A stretch of 60,175 nucleotides of DNA from Frateuria sp. Soil773 (GCF_001428405.1 NZ_LMSL01000016.1:53816-113990), one strand, 5' to 3'; positions 1 through 9,670 are shown, counted from the stretch's first letter. The notes: generated by a model from the letters alone, not told the origin. Program-made: numbers and translations.

Positions 1-128
1 GGCAGAAGACGCTTTCAACAGCCGAAGGGCTGGTCATCCAGCGACTTCCCCTTCCCCAAAACCTAAAGGCACTGGATCCCAGCTTGGCCGGCCCTGCGGC
101 CGTTGAAAGCCGCCGGGATGACGCTTCG
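1..128. repeat. degraded paired-hairpin intergenic repeat
   Basis: This stretch carries the two halves of the repeat family seen again at 9321-9753, 28737-28822 and inside the flavin reductase gene. The 'ACTGGATCCCAGC' half and the 'GGGATGACG' end are recognisable. The centre 'CCCCTTCCCC..CCTA' matches, in reverse complement, the centre of the copy at 28737-28822. Both hairpin loops are enlarged by a 'CTTTCAAC..GCCG..AGGGC' type insert that can itself fold. No gene is visible here. Confidence 0.6.
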
Positions 129-137
129 TAGGGGATA

Positions 138-157
138 GGAGCCTTTGAACAGGCTCC
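138..157. repeat. 20-bp perfect inverted repeat matching an IS end
   Basis: GGAGCCT and AGGCTCC (7 bp each) flank a 6-base loop just downstream of the kinase stop codon. Bases 144-156, TTTGAACAGGCTC, are the exact reverse complement of the outer end of the IS5-like element at the right edge of this window. It may be a transcription stop hairpin without a T tract, or a leftover IS terminus. Confidence 0.4.
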
Positions 158-173
158 AACGCCAAAGCGCGGA

Positions 174-1550
174 TCAGGCCGCGCGCTCCGCGAAATCCGC
201 AGCGACTGCCGGCAGGCGCACGATGAAGGTCGAGCCGCGCTCCGGCGCGCTCTCCACCGCGATGCTGCCGCCGGCCTGGCCGACCAGGTCGCGCACGATC
301 GACAGCCCGAGCCCGGTGCCGCTGCCGGCCGACTTGGTGGTGTAGAACGGCTCGAAGATGCGCCGGCTCACCTGCGGCGTCATGCCGTGGCCGTCGTCGC
401 GCAGCACGATCTCGACGCCGCCGTCCGCCAGCGGGCCGGCCTGCACGGCGAAACCGCCGCCGGCCGGCATCGCGTCGCGCGCGTTGGCCGCGATGTTGAG
501 CACCATCAGGTCGAACTGGCCGCGGTCGAAGCGGATCGGCAGCTCCGCCTCGGCGAGCGCCAGCGAGACCGCCACCGGCGAGGCGTCGAACAGTTGCCGC
601 AGCATCGGTTCCAGCTCGCGCAGCGCCTGCCCGGCGTCGAACACATCCGGCCGCACCACGTCCTGGCGGCTGAAACCGAGCAGCTTGCGGCAGATCGCGG
701 CGCCGCGCCGCGCCGCCGTCTCGATGCCCTCCATCGCGCGCAGCATGGCGCCCGCGCCGTCGCGGGCCAGCCGCTCGCGCTGGCCGGCGTAGCCCAGCAC
801 CACGCTCAGCACGTGGTTGAAATCGTGCGCGATGCCGCCGGCAAGCCGGCCTACCGCTTCCATCTTCTGCGCGTGGATGAGCTGCGCCTGCGCGCGCTCG
901 CGCTCGCCCATCTCGTGGCGCAACTGGTCGTTCAGCGCGGTCAGCGCGCGGCCGCGGCTGACTGATTCGTCCAGGCTCTCGCGCAGCGCCGCCACGCAGC
1001 GGTCGATGACCACGGTGATCACCAGGTAGCGCAGCACGATGTGCGGGATGTTGCTGATGCCGCGCACCCAGTCGTCGCCGGCGGCGGCGAAGCGCAGCGC
1101 GTCGGTGGCCGCGCCGGCGCCGAAGATCGCCATCAGCAGCGCGAACATCAGCCACAGCGTGCGCCGGCCCAGCATCAGGCCGCCTAGCACCACGGTGAGT
1201 ACCGGGATGGTCGGGTCGGACAACTGGCCGTGCAGCCCGACTGCCGCGTAGGCGATCAGTTGGGACACGACCTCCGCCCACAGGAACAGCTTCACCGCAC
1301 CGCGGAAGCGGCCGCGCCGCACCATCGCGAACGAGCACCAGGCCACCGCCGCGGTGACCAGGCTCATCGCCAGGTCGACCATGCCGCCGGCGCGCTTGGG
1401 CAGCCCGACCACGAACTGCAGATAGGCCCAGTTGAGCACCACCAGGGTGCCCATCATCGCCATCAGCACCTGGAAGAACGGCGCGTTGCGCCTGTCGACC
1501 GGATCGGCCACCTCGACCCGGCCCAACCAACCCACGACACGTCGCCACAT
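174..1550 (-). CDS. membrane-bound sensor histidine kinase (orphan)
   Basis: This 458-residue protein is a two-component sensor kinase. Residues 25-185 hold about six hydrophobic segments and probably form an integral-membrane sensor. A short coiled region (190-230) leads to the dimerisation helix with the phospho-accepting H242 in 'AHDFNH'. The catalytic ATPase domain follows: N box 'NIAANARDAM' (352-361), G1 'DDGHGM' (385-390), F box 'FEPFYTTK' (399-406) and G2 'GTGLGL' (411-416). The HDFN form of the H box is typical of kinases of the NtrB/hybrid type, but there is no receiver domain here. No response regulator lies next to it inside the window, so its partner is unknown. The ATG at 1550 was chosen because residues upstream of it look like translated leader. 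It is divergent from the adhesin gene. Confidence 0.88.
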   Translation of the reverse strand: MWRRVVGWLGRVEVADPVDRRNAPFFQVLMAMMGTLVVLNWAYLQFVVGLPKRAGGMVDLAMSLVTAAVAWCSFAMVRRGRFRGAVKLFLWAEVVSQLIAYAAVGLHGQLSDPTIPVLTVVLGGLMLGRRTLWLMFALLMAIFGAGAATDALRFAAAGDDWVRGISNIPHIVLRYLVITVVIDRCVAALRESLDESVSRGRALTALNDQLRHEMGERERAQAQLIHAQKMEAVGRLAGGIAHDFNHVLSVVLGYAGQRERLARDGAGAMLRAMEGIETAARRGAAICRKLLGFSRQDVVRPDVFDAGQALRELEPMLRQLFDASPVAVSLALAEAELPIRFDRGQFDLMVLNIAANARDAMPAGGGFAVQAGPLADGGVEIVLRDDGHGMTPQVSRRIFEPFYTTKSAGSGTGLGLSIVRDLVGQAGGSIAVESAPERGSTFIVRLPAVAADFAERAA

Positions 1551-1850
1551 TACCGATACCCCACGCAACGTACGCCGGCCACCCCGATGAGACCGCGCGT
1601 TGCCGCGCAGCCTTTGGCCGCCCGGACGCCCGACTCTAGCCCGCCCCTCCATGGTGAGCAAATGTGAGGATCGGCGAGCACTTGCGCGTGACCGTGCACG
1701 CGCTCCGCCCTACGTTCGGCGCTCTCGATGTTGCACGCGCCGCGGCCGCCGGCCGCGCGCGCCATCGGCGGGGAGGCACGCCGCTCCCTGCGCACTCACC
1801 GGTTCCGCAGCCACCGGCCGCACGGCCATCGACCACTCTCGGGGAGCAGC
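1551..1850. other. 300-bp divergent intergenic region
   Basis: This region separates the kinase (leftward) from the adhesin (rightward) and must hold both promoters. I see no convincing -35/-10 pair or operator. The adhesin reading frame stays open back to 1728, but that part lacks a signal sequence, so I treat it as leader. Confidence 0.4.
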
Positions 1851-4800
1851 ATGAACACCATCCACAGCAAGGTCTGGAACGCAGCGTTGGGCGCGCTCGT
1901 CGTCGCCTCGGAACTGGCGAGGGCCGCCAGGGGCGCCCGCCACGGCGGCGGCCGGCCGCGCCGCGCCATCGCGGCGGCCGGCGCGCTGTCCTGCGCGGTC
2001 GCGCTGGCGCTCGCCGCGCCGCCCGCACGCGCCGACGTCTGCAGCGGCACCTTCGCCCCCGGCACCGGCCCCACCGCGGCCAGCAGCGCGTTCGCCTGCG
2101 GCGCCCTCGCCGCCGCCACCGGCGAATACGCCACCGCCTTCGGCAACCGCTCGCTCGCCTCCGGCGACTATGCCAACGCCATCGGCTACAAGAGCCAGGC
2201 CACCGGCAACTACAGCATCGCCAACGGCTACGACGCGCGCGCCACCGGGCAGGACGCCAGCGCGCTCGGCCGCGGCAGCCGCGCCGACGGCGCCGACAGC
2301 ATCGCCATCGGCCGCGACAGCGCCGCCAGCGACGACAGCGCCATCGCGCTGGGCACCGCCGCCCAGGCCAGCGGCGCTTCCAGCACCGCGCTCGGCGCGC
2401 AGAGCCAGGCTGCGGCGCAGTACGCCACCGCGCTGGGCTGGGGCAGCGTCGCCGACGTCTACGGCGCGCTCGCCGCCGGCCACAACGCACTGGCCGGCGG
2501 CGAATGGAGCGTGGCGCTGGGCGAGTTCGCCACCTCGTCCGAACGCGGCGCGATCGCGATGGGCGGCCGCGCCCACGCCGGCGGCGAGGCCAGCGTGGCG
2601 ATCGGCGGCGCCTTCGACTCCTTCCTCGGCTTCGTCAACACCCGCTCCATGGGCGCGCACTCCACCGCCGTGGGCGCGGGCGCGCGCAGCGACGGCAACT
2701 ACTCCACCGCGCTCGGCGATGAAACATTCTCCGAGGCCGACTACAGCACGGCGCTGGGCGGCGCCGCGCACGCCAGCGGCGTGCAGAGCACCGCGCTGGG
2801 CACCCTGGCGAAAGCCTCCGGCGAAGGCAGCCTCGCCAGCGGCGTGAACAGCCAGGCGATCGGCGAACTGAGCAGCGCACTGGGCTGGAACGCCACCTCG
2901 CAGGGCGCGGCCAGCCTCGCCGCCGGCGTCTACAGCCAGGCCGACGGCACGTACAGCGTCGCGGTGGGCAACGCGGTGCCCTATGGCGGCCTCGACTACC
3001 GCACCTATGCCGGCGGCCTGGCCGCCGCCGCGTTCGGCCCCGGCGCGGGCGCCGAGGGCGACTACAGCCTGGCGGCCGGCGCGCTGAGCGACGCCAGCGG
3101 CAAGGACAGCGCCGCGCTAGGCGCGCGCAGCCTGGCCGCCGGCGCGCGCAGCGTGGCGGCCGGCGCCGATGCCGACGCCGAGGGCGACGACGCGCTCGCG
3201 CTCGGCAGCACCGCCTACGCGGTGGGCACCGGCGCCGCGGCGCTCGGCAGCGGCGCGTTCGCCCTGGGCGAGCAGGCCACTGCCGCCGGCTACGGCAGCA
3301 GCGCCAACGCGCCGCGCGCCACCGCCTACGGCGCCGGCAGCCAGGCCGCGGGCACGGACGCCACCGCGGTCGGCGCGGGCGCGCTCGCCACGGCCGACTC
3401 CGCCAGTGCGGTCGGCGGCCAGCTCGACTACGACTACCTCGACCCGGAGACCCAGCAGCGCGTGACGCTGGCAGGCGGCACCGCGGCCGGCGGCAGCGCG
3501 GCCAGCGCGTTCGGCGCCGGCGCGCAGGCGGGCGGCGACCTCGCCACCGCGCTAGGCGCGGCATCGAGCGCCTCCGGCCTGTGGGCGACCGCGGCCGGCT
3601 CGCGCGCCAATGCCTCCGGCGACAACAGCGTCGCGCTCGGCGAATCGGCGCAGGCCTCCGGCGTGGAAAGCACCGCCGTCGGCGGCAGCCGTCCGGCGGG
3701 CCGCGTGCTCGGCCACGTCGCCACCAAAGCCGCGGGCGACTTCTCCTCCGCCTTCGGCAACGCCGCGCAGGCCACCGGGATGTACGCCACCGCGCTGGGC
3801 TGGAACGCCTTCGCCACCGAAACCAGCGCCACCTCGGTCGGCGAATCGGCCATGGCCAATGCGCGCCGTTCGAGCGCGCTCGGCGGCCTCTCGTTCGCCA
3901 ATGCGGAAGGCGCTACCGCGCTCGGTTACTACGCCTTCGCGCTGGCCGACCAGAGCGTGGCGCTGGGCACGGGCTCGGTGGCCGACCGCGCCAACGCGGT
4001 ATCGGTCGGTGCCGGCGAGAACATCGACGGCTTCCCCGAAACGCGCCAGATCACCCACGTCGCCGCCGGCACCGAGGCCACCGACGCGGTGAACCTCGCC
4101 CAGCTCGACGCGTTGTCCGACATCGTCGGCAGCGCCAGCCACTACCTCGCCGCCAACGGCGCCGGCGACGGCAGCGACGATGCACAGGCGTCGGGCGAGC
4201 ACGCCACCGCGCTCGGCGCGGGCGCTTCCGCCGCGGGTACCGGCGCCTCGGCCTTCGGCAGCGGCGCGTCCGCGCTGGGCGAGCTGGCGACCGCCGGCGG
4301 CTACGGCAGCGTCGCCGGCGCGAAGTGGAGCACCGCCTACGGCGTCGGCAGCCAGGCCACCGGGCAGAGCGCGGTCGCCGTCGGCGGCCAGATGACCGTG
4401 ATCGACGGCAGCACCTGGGAAGAAAAGACCTGGTCCACCGAGGCCAGCGGCCAGGAAAGCACCGCCATCGGCACCGCCGCCCACGCGACCCAGTACGGCA
4501 GCACCGCGCTCGGCGTGGTGTCCGAAGCCAGCGGCGAAAGCTCGACGGCGCTGGGCCAGGCCAGCACCGCGCGCGGCGACCAGAGCGTGGCGATCGGCGG
4601 CCAGGCGCGCGCGCGCGGCGTGTTCAGCACCGCGCTCGGCAACTGGTCCGAGGCGCGCGGCGACCGCACCATCGCGATGGGCGGCATGGCCGTCGCCGAC
4701 GCCACCGAGAGCCTCGCCTTCGGCGGCCTGTCGGCCACCGGCGCCGTGCAGGGCGTGGCGCTGGGCTGGAACAGCCTGGTCCTCCCGGGCGCCGCCGGCG

Positions 4801-7115
4801 GGCTGGCGCTGGGCGCCAACAGCGAGGTCGCCGCCGGCATGGAGAACGCGGTGGCGCTGGGCAACTTCTCCTATGCCGACCGGCCGAACGCGGTATCGGT
4901 GGGCACGCCGGCGCGCACGCACGACGGCCAGTTCCCCGAATCGGTGGCGGCCCTCGACCGCCAGATCACCCACGTCGCCGCCGGCACCGAAGCCACCGAC
5001 GCGGTGAACCTCGCCCAGCTCGACGCGCTGTCCGACAGCGTCGGCAGCGCCAGCCACTACCTCGCCGCCAACGGCGCCGGCGACGGCAGCGACGATGCGC
5101 AGGCGCTCGGCGACTACGGCACCGCGCTCGGTTCCGCCGCCTTCGCCGCCGGCTACGGCGCCTCGGCCTTCGGCAGCGGCGCGTTCGCCCTGGGCGACCT
5201 GGCGACCGCCGCCGGCTACGGCAGCGTCGCCGGCGCGAAGTGGAGCACCGCCTATGGCGTCGGCAGCCAGGCCACCGGGCAGAGCGCGGTCGCCGTCGGC
5301 GGCCAGATGGAAGTGGTCAACGGCACCACCTGGGAACACGAGATCTGGTCGACCCAGGCCAGCGGCAAGGAGAGCACCGCGATCGGCACGGCGGCACATG
5401 CCACCAACTATGCGACGGTGGCGGTCGGCATGACCTCCGAGGCCAGCGGCGACGGCGCCGTGGCCGTGGGGCCGGCCAGCACCGCGCGCGGCGACCGCAG
5501 CATCGCCATGGGCAGCCAGGCGCGCGCCTACGAGGTGCTCGGCGTCGCCATCGGTGCCAACGCCAAGGCCGGCGCCGCGCGCAGCGTCGCGCTCGGCGAA
5601 ATGGCGATCACCGGCGGCGACGGCAGCCTCGCCCTCGGCGGCATCTCCGCCGCCGGCGGCAACCAGAGCATGGCGCTGGGCTGGAACAGCATCGCCTTCC
5701 CCACCGGCGGCCTCGCGCTCGGCACCCGCAGCGAGGTGGCGCCCGGCGCGGAGAACTCGGTGGCGCTGGGCGCCGACTCCTACGCCGACCGCCCCAACAC
5801 CGTCTCGGTGGGCTCGCCGGCGCGCACCCACGATGGCCAGTTGAAGGCGCCGGTCAAAGCCATCGACCGCCAGATCACCCACGTCGCCGCCGGCACCGAG
5901 GACACCGATGCGGTGAACCTCGCCCAGCTCAAGGATGCCGGCCTCGTCGACGGCGACGGCAACGCCGTGGCGGTGGTGAGCTACGACAGTGGCAGCGACA
6001 AGGGCCGCGTCACCCTGGGCGGCGGCGACGGCACGGTGATCGCCAACCTCGCCGCCGGCACGCAGAACGGCGAGGCGGTCAACGTCGAGCAGTTCAAGTC
6101 GCTGGCGGCGACCATCGGCGGCGGCATCTCGATGGGGCCGAACGGTTTGATCGGCACGCCCAGCTTCGCCATCCAGGGCAGCAGCTACTTCAACGTCGGC
6201 GACGCGCTCGGCGCGCTCGACGGCGCGGTCAGCGCGCTCGGCGGCCGCGTCGGCGCGCTGGAGCGGAACGGCGGCAACGGCAACGGCCACAACGCGCCCG
6301 GCGGCAGCGGCGACGGCCTGGCGATCGGCAACGATAGCCACGCCCGGGACGGACGCGACACCGCCGTGGGCAACGGCGCGCACATCGCCGCCGACGGCAG
6401 CACCGCGCTCGGCGCGAACGCGCAGGTGACCGACACCCTCGCCACCAACGCCGTCGCGATCGGCGCGGACAGCGCCGTCTCGAAGGCTTCCGGCACGGCG
6501 GTCGGCCAGGCCAGCCGTTCGGACGCCGCCGGCGGCACCGCCCTGGGCCAGGGCGCGCAGGTGCAGGCCGGCGCCGACAACGCGGTGGCGCTCGGCGCCG
6601 GTTCGGTGGCGACCGAGGCCAATACGGTGTCGGTCGGCAGCGCCGGCAACCAGCGCCGCGTGACCAACGTGGCGAGCGGCACCGCCGCCACCGACGCGGC
6701 CAACGTCGGCCAGGTGGACGAAGCGCTCGCCACCGCCAAGACCTACGCCGACGCCGGCGACAAGACCACCCTGGACAACGCCAAGAAATACACCGACCAG
6801 AAATTCGGCAACGCGGTCAGCAGCAGCGACTTCGACGCCTTCCGCAGCCAGGTCGACGACCGCTTCCACACCGTCAACCGGCGGCTGGACCGGGTCGGCG
6901 CGATGGGCACGGCGATGGCGCAGATGACCGCCAACACCTCCGGCCTGGCCGGCGACAACCGCATCGGCGTCGGCGCCGGCAGCTACGGCGGGCAGTCGGC
7001 GCTGTCGGTGGGCTACCAGCGCGCCTTCAACGCCAACCGCGCCAGTGTCTCCATCGGCGCCTCGGTGTCCGGCAGCGAGAGCACGGTCGGCGTCGGCGGC
7101 GGCTTCAGCTGGTGA
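1851..7115 (+). CDS. giant trimeric autotransporter adhesin (YadA-like, type Vc)
   Basis: This 1754-residue surface adhesin is predicted to form a trimer anchored in the outer membrane. Residues 1-25 are a classic extended signal peptide region ('WNAALGALVVASELAR'), followed by a hydrophobic core and cleavage near A61. The passenger (about 62-1640) is almost entirely YadA-type head repeats of the SxAxGxxAxAxG kind. It is broken by neck/connector modules containing 'RQITHVAAGTE.TDAVNLAQL' at about 4043, 4959 and 5868. A coiled stalk starts near residue 1644 and the last ~60 residues form the membrane anchor, ending in an aromatic residue (W). The start is fixed by the signal motif and by GGGGAG at 1841-1846. 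Two Cys residues near the mature N terminus are unusual. The next gene, a secreted protease, lies 80 bp downstream on the same strand and may be co-transcribed. Confidence 0.93.
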   Translation: MNTIHSKVWNAALGALVVASELARAARGARHGGGRPRRAIAAAGALSCAVALALAAPPARADVCSGTFAPGTGPTAASSAFACGALAAATGEYATAFGNRSLASGDYANAIGYKSQATGNYSIANGYDARATGQDASALGRGSRADGADSIAIGRDSAASDDSAIALGTAAQASGASSTALGAQSQAAAQYATALGWGSVADVYGALAAGHNALAGGEWSVALGEFATSSERGAIAMGGRAHAGGEASVAIGGAFDSFLGFVNTRSMGAHSTAVGAGARSDGNYSTALGDETFSEADYSTALGGAAHASGVQSTALGTLAKASGEGSLASGVNSQAIGELSSALGWNATSQGAASLAAGVYSQADGTYSVAVGNAVPYGGLDYRTYAGGLAAAAFGPGAGAEGDYSLAAGALSDASGKDSAALGARSLAAGARSVAAGADADAEGDDALALGSTAYAVGTGAAALGSGAFALGEQATAAGYGSSANAPRATAYGAGSQAAGTDATAVGAGALATADSASAVGGQLDYDYLDPETQQRVTLAGGTAAGGSAASAFGAGAQAGGDLATALGAASSASGLWATAAGSRANASGDNSVALGESAQASGVESTAVGGSRPAGRVLGHVATKAAGDFSSAFGNAAQATGMYATALGWNAFATETSATSVGESAMANARRSSALGGLSFANAEGATALGYYAFALADQSVALGTGSVADRANAVSVGAGENIDGFPETRQITHVAAGTEATDAVNLAQLDALSDIVGSASHYLAANGAGDGSDDAQASGEHATALGAGASAAGTGASAFGSGASALGELATAGGYGSVAGAKWSTAYGVGSQATGQSAVAVGGQMTVIDGSTWEEKTWSTEASGQESTAIGTAAHATQYGSTALGVVSEASGESSTALGQASTARGDQSVAIGGQARARGVFSTALGNWSEARGDRTIAMGGMAVADATESLAFGGLSATGAVQGVALGWNSLVLPGAAGGLALGANSEVAAGMENAVALGNFSYADRPNAVSVGTPARTHDGQFPESVAALDRQITHVAAGTEATDAVNLAQLDALSDSVGSASHYLAANGAGDGSDDAQALGDYGTALGSAAFAAGYGASAFGSGAFALGDLATAAGYGSVAGAKWSTAYGVGSQATGQSAVAVGGQMEVVNGTTWEHEIWSTQASGKESTAIGTAAHATNYATVAVGMTSEASGDGAVAVGPASTARGDRSIAMGSQARAYEVLGVAIGANAKAGAARSVALGEMAITGGDGSLALGGISAAGGNQSMALGWNSIAFPTGGLALGTRSEVAPGAENSVALGADSYADRPNTVSVGSPARTHDGQLKAPVKAIDRQITHVAAGTEDTDAVNLAQLKDAGLVDGDGNAVAVVSYDSGSDKGRVTLGGGDGTVIANLAAGTQNGEAVNVEQFKSLAATIGGGISMGPNGLIGTPSFAIQGSSYFNVGDALGALDGAVSALGGRVGALERNGGNGNGHNAPGGSGDGLAIGNDSHARDGRDTAVGNGAHIAADGSTALGANAQVTDTLATNAVAIGADSAVSKASGTAVGQASRSDAAGGTALGQGAQVQAGADNAVALGAGSVATEANTVSVGSAGNQRRVTNVASGTAATDAANVGQVDEALATAKTYADAGDKTTLDNAKKYTDQKFGNAVSSSDFDAFRSQVDDRFHTVNRRLDRVGAMGTAMAQMTANTSGLAGDNRIGVGAGSYGGQSALSVGYQRAFNANRASVSIGASVSGSESTVGVGGGFSW

Positions 7116-7195
7116 GGGCCGGTTCCTTCCGCATCCCGGCCGCGGCCTCCGGCACGCGGCCATCCATCCAACCCGAACGAAGTGGGGAGCAATAC

Positions 7196-9163
7196 ATGAA
7201 GACATCCCGTCGGTTCCTGCGCCTCGGCGCACTCGGCGCCGCCCTGGCCCTGGCGATGCCGGCCTGCGCGCTGGCGGCCACGCCCGCCGGCACGCCCGCC
7301 GCCGCGCGCTTCAGCGTGGGCGGCCTGCAGCAAGGCCACAGCTACGACCGCTTCATCGTCACCTACCGGCCGGGCAGCGCCGAGCGGGGCAACCGCGCCG
7401 CCGTGCTGCAGAACGTGGGCACGGCGATCGCCCGCAGCGGCCTCGCCAAGCCGGTGCGCACCCTGAACGGCCAGGCGCTGCCGGCGCTCGGCGTGAACTA
7501 CCGGCGCAAGCTGGCCGTGGGTGCCGATCTCGTGCAGACCACGCGCAAGCTCAGCGACGCCGAGGCGGCGGTGCTGATGCGCGAGATCGCCAGCGACCCG
7601 GCGGTGCGGTTCGTCGAGCCCGACGTGGTGATGCATGCGATCGGCGGCATGCGCACGCCGGCCGTGCGCAGCGCGGCGGCGCGGCCGGCGGCGTTCCCGC
7701 AGGACCCGCCCAGCGACTCGAAGTACGCGCAGTACCAGTGGGACTTCTTCAGCGCCACCGGCGGCGTCAACGCGCCGGCCGCGTGGCGGCTCGCCGACGG
7801 CGACGGCGTCACCGTGGCGGTGCTCGACACCGGCCTGACCCGCAACGCCGACATCGACTATTCGCTCGGCGACGCCGGCTACGACTTCCTCAGCGGCAAG
7901 GACTATTCCGGCCGCGCCGCCGACGGCCGCGCGGCGGGCGGCTGGGACCTGGGCGACTGGACCGCGGCCGGCGCCTGCGGCAACGGCTCACCCGCGGAAG
8001 ACAGCAGTTGGCACGGCACCCACGTCGCCGGCACCATCGCCGCGCTCACCGACAACGGCGTGGCGCTGGCCGGCATCGCCGGCAAGGCCAAGGTGCTGCC
8101 GGTGCGCGTGCTGGGCCACTGCGGCGGCCCCACCTCGGACATCGCCGACGCCATCGTGTGGGCGGCCGGCGGCCACGTCGACGGCGTGCCGGACAACCCC
8201 CATCCGGCGCAGGTGATCAACATGAGCCTGGGCGGCGGCGGCTACTGCTACTCCGACTCGCTGTTCGCCACGGCGATCAAGCAGGCCAACGACCTGGGCA
8301 CCAGCGTGGTGGTGGCCGCCGGCAACGACGGCTCCAACACCGCGAACTACTCGCCGGCGAGCTGCCCGGGCGCCATCGCGGTGGGCGCCACCGGCATCGA
8401 CGGCGGCAAGGCGGAGTACTCCAACTTCGGCACGGCGGTGGCGCTGGCCGCGCCCGGCGGCGGCATCTGCCCCGACGACAACCTGCCCGATCCGGGTACC
8501 GGCATGTGCAGCGGCGGCTCGCCGCGCGACGACGGCTTCGTGTGGTCGCTGGTCAACAGCGGCGCCACCACGCCCGCCGACGACGTCGGCGACGGCTACG
8601 TCTACTTCGGCGGCATGGCCGGCACCTCGCAGGCGACCCCGCACGTCACTGCCACCGTGGCGCTGGTGCTCGACGCCATGCGCAACGCCGGCATGGACGC
8701 GCCGACCCCGGCGCAGGTGCGCCAGCTCCTGGTCGACAGCGTGCGCAAGTTTCCCAAGGTCCCGTCCAGCAGCACACCGATCGGCCCGGGCATCGTCGAT
8801 GCCGCCGCGGCGATCGACCTGGCGCTGGGCGACGACGGCGGCGATCAGGCCACCACGCTGAGCAACGGCGTCGCGCTGGGCAACCAGTACGGCGCCGCCG
8901 GCGAAAGCCTCACCTTCACCCTGGACGTGCCCGCCGGCGCGCGCAACCTGAGCCTGCGCAGCTTCGGCGGCATGGGCGACGTCTCGCTGTACGTCGGCCT
9001 CGGCCGCGCGCCGGACGCCGCCAGCCACGACTACCAGTCCGTGCGCCTCGGCAACAACGAGACCGTCGTCGTCCGCACACCGCAAGCCGGCACCTACTAC
9101 GTCCGCATCGTCGGCGAGAAACGGTTCAGCGGTGTCAGCGTGCTGGGGACCTACTCGCCCTGA
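7196..9163 (+). CDS. secreted subtilisin-like serine protease (S8) with C-terminal PPC domain
   Basis: This is a 655-residue secreted peptidase. It has a Sec signal peptide (residues 1 to ~28, ending 'ACALA'), a propeptide resembling inhibitor I9 (about 45-145) and an S8 catalytic domain. The catalytic residues are visible: D211 ('VAVLDTG'), H273 ('HGTHVAG'), N377 ('AAGNDGSN') and S478 ('GTSQATPH'). The C-terminal ~100 residues resemble a pre-peptidase C-terminal (PPC) domain ('FTLDVPAGARNLSL', 'DYQSVRL', 'GTYYVRI'), usually removed on maturation. The ATG at 7196 has GGGGAG upstream at 7183-7188. It follows the adhesin gene by 80 bp and ends at a strong terminator, so the two probably form one transcription unit. 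Processing or shedding of the adhesin is a reasonable but unproven role. Confidence 0.93.
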   Translation: MKTSRRFLRLGALGAALALAMPACALAATPAGTPAAARFSVGGLQQGHSYDRFIVTYRPGSAERGNRAAVLQNVGTAIARSGLAKPVRTLNGQALPALGVNYRRKLAVGADLVQTTRKLSDAEAAVLMREIASDPAVRFVEPDVVMHAIGGMRTPAVRSAAARPAAFPQDPPSDSKYAQYQWDFFSATGGVNAPAAWRLADGDGVTVAVLDTGLTRNADIDYSLGDAGYDFLSGKDYSGRAADGRAAGGWDLGDWTAAGACGNGSPAEDSSWHGTHVAGTIAALTDNGVALAGIAGKAKVLPVRVLGHCGGPTSDIADAIVWAAGGHVDGVPDNPHPAQVINMSLGGGGYCYSDSLFATAIKQANDLGTSVVVAAGNDGSNTANYSPASCPGAIAVGATGIDGGKAEYSNFGTAVALAAPGGGICPDDNLPDPGTGMCSGGSPRDDGFVWSLVNSGATTPADDVGDGYVYFGGMAGTSQATPHVTATVALVLDAMRNAGMDAPTPAQVRQLLVDSVRKFPKVPSSSTPIGPGIVDAAAAIDLALGDDGGDQATTLSNGVALGNQYGAAGESLTFTLDVPAGARNLSLRSFGGMGDVSLYVGLGRAPDAASHDYQSVRLGNNETVVVRTPQAGTYYVRIVGEKRFSGVSVLGTYSP

Positions 9164-9238
9164 GGAAACACTCGTTGCGCCGGCTGGCCTGGCGCAACGG
9201 CGCTCCGGCACGCCTGTCCCGATGCTTGGCAAAGCGTT

Positions 9239-9266
9239 GACCCCGGTTCAGGCCGGGGTCTTTTTT
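9239..9266 (+). terminator. intrinsic terminator after the adhesin-protease unit
   Basis: An 8-bp perfect stem GACCCCGG/CCGGGGTC with a 6-base loop is followed directly by TTTTTT (9261-9266), 75 bases after the protease stop codon. It is the clearest Rho-independent terminator in the window. Confidence 0.9.
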
Positions 9267-9320
9267 GGGGCACTGGCTCCCATGGCATTCACGCAGCGGA
9301 CCTCGCCTACCCCGCCACGG

Positions 9321-9426
9321 CGTCATTCCAGCGACCAATGGCCGCAGGGCCCGGTCAAGCCGGAATCCAGTGCCTTCGCTTCGATGGCCCCCAAGTCGCT
9401 GGATCCCAGCTTTCGCTGGGATGACG
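9321..9426. repeat. paired-hairpin repeat, copy 1 of a 3-copy cluster
   Basis: It begins CGTCATTCCAGCGA and ends TTTCGCTGGGATGACG, two inverted half-elements around a central 'CAGTGCCTTCGCTTCGATGG'. The left hairpin loop is enlarged by a GGCCGCAGGGCC-containing insert. The flank 'GCAGCGGACCTCGCCT' is repeated before copy 2, so copies 1 and 2 are a ~145-bp tandem. Confidence 0.8.
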
Positions 9427-9465
9427 GTATGGCGCGAGCAGCGGACCTTGCCTGCCCTGCCCCGG

Positions 9466-9577
9466 CGTCATTCCAGCGAGGCGCCTTTCAACAGCCGAAG
9501 GGCTGGTCGAGCCGGAATCCAGTGCCTTCGCTTCGATGGCCCAAAATCGCTGGATCCCAGCTTTCGCTGGAATGACG
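9466..9577. repeat. paired-hairpin repeat, copy 2
   Basis: The boundaries and centre match the preceding copy. The left loop carries the insert 'TTTCAACAGCCGAAGGGCTG', which is also present in the degraded copy at the left edge of the window. Confidence 0.8.
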
Positions 9578-9670
9578 GCGCGGAGCAGCGCGACTCACGG
9601 CTCATCCGTCTTGGTATCGCTCAGGGCCGTTCCAGACCGAATCACCCGCAAACCCACCAAACCCACGCGG

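Noticed and set aside
3552-7232. 1226-codon open frame antisense to the adhesin gene
   Set aside because: The repetitive translation mirrors the head repeats on the other strand. There are no domain features and no ribosome-binding site.
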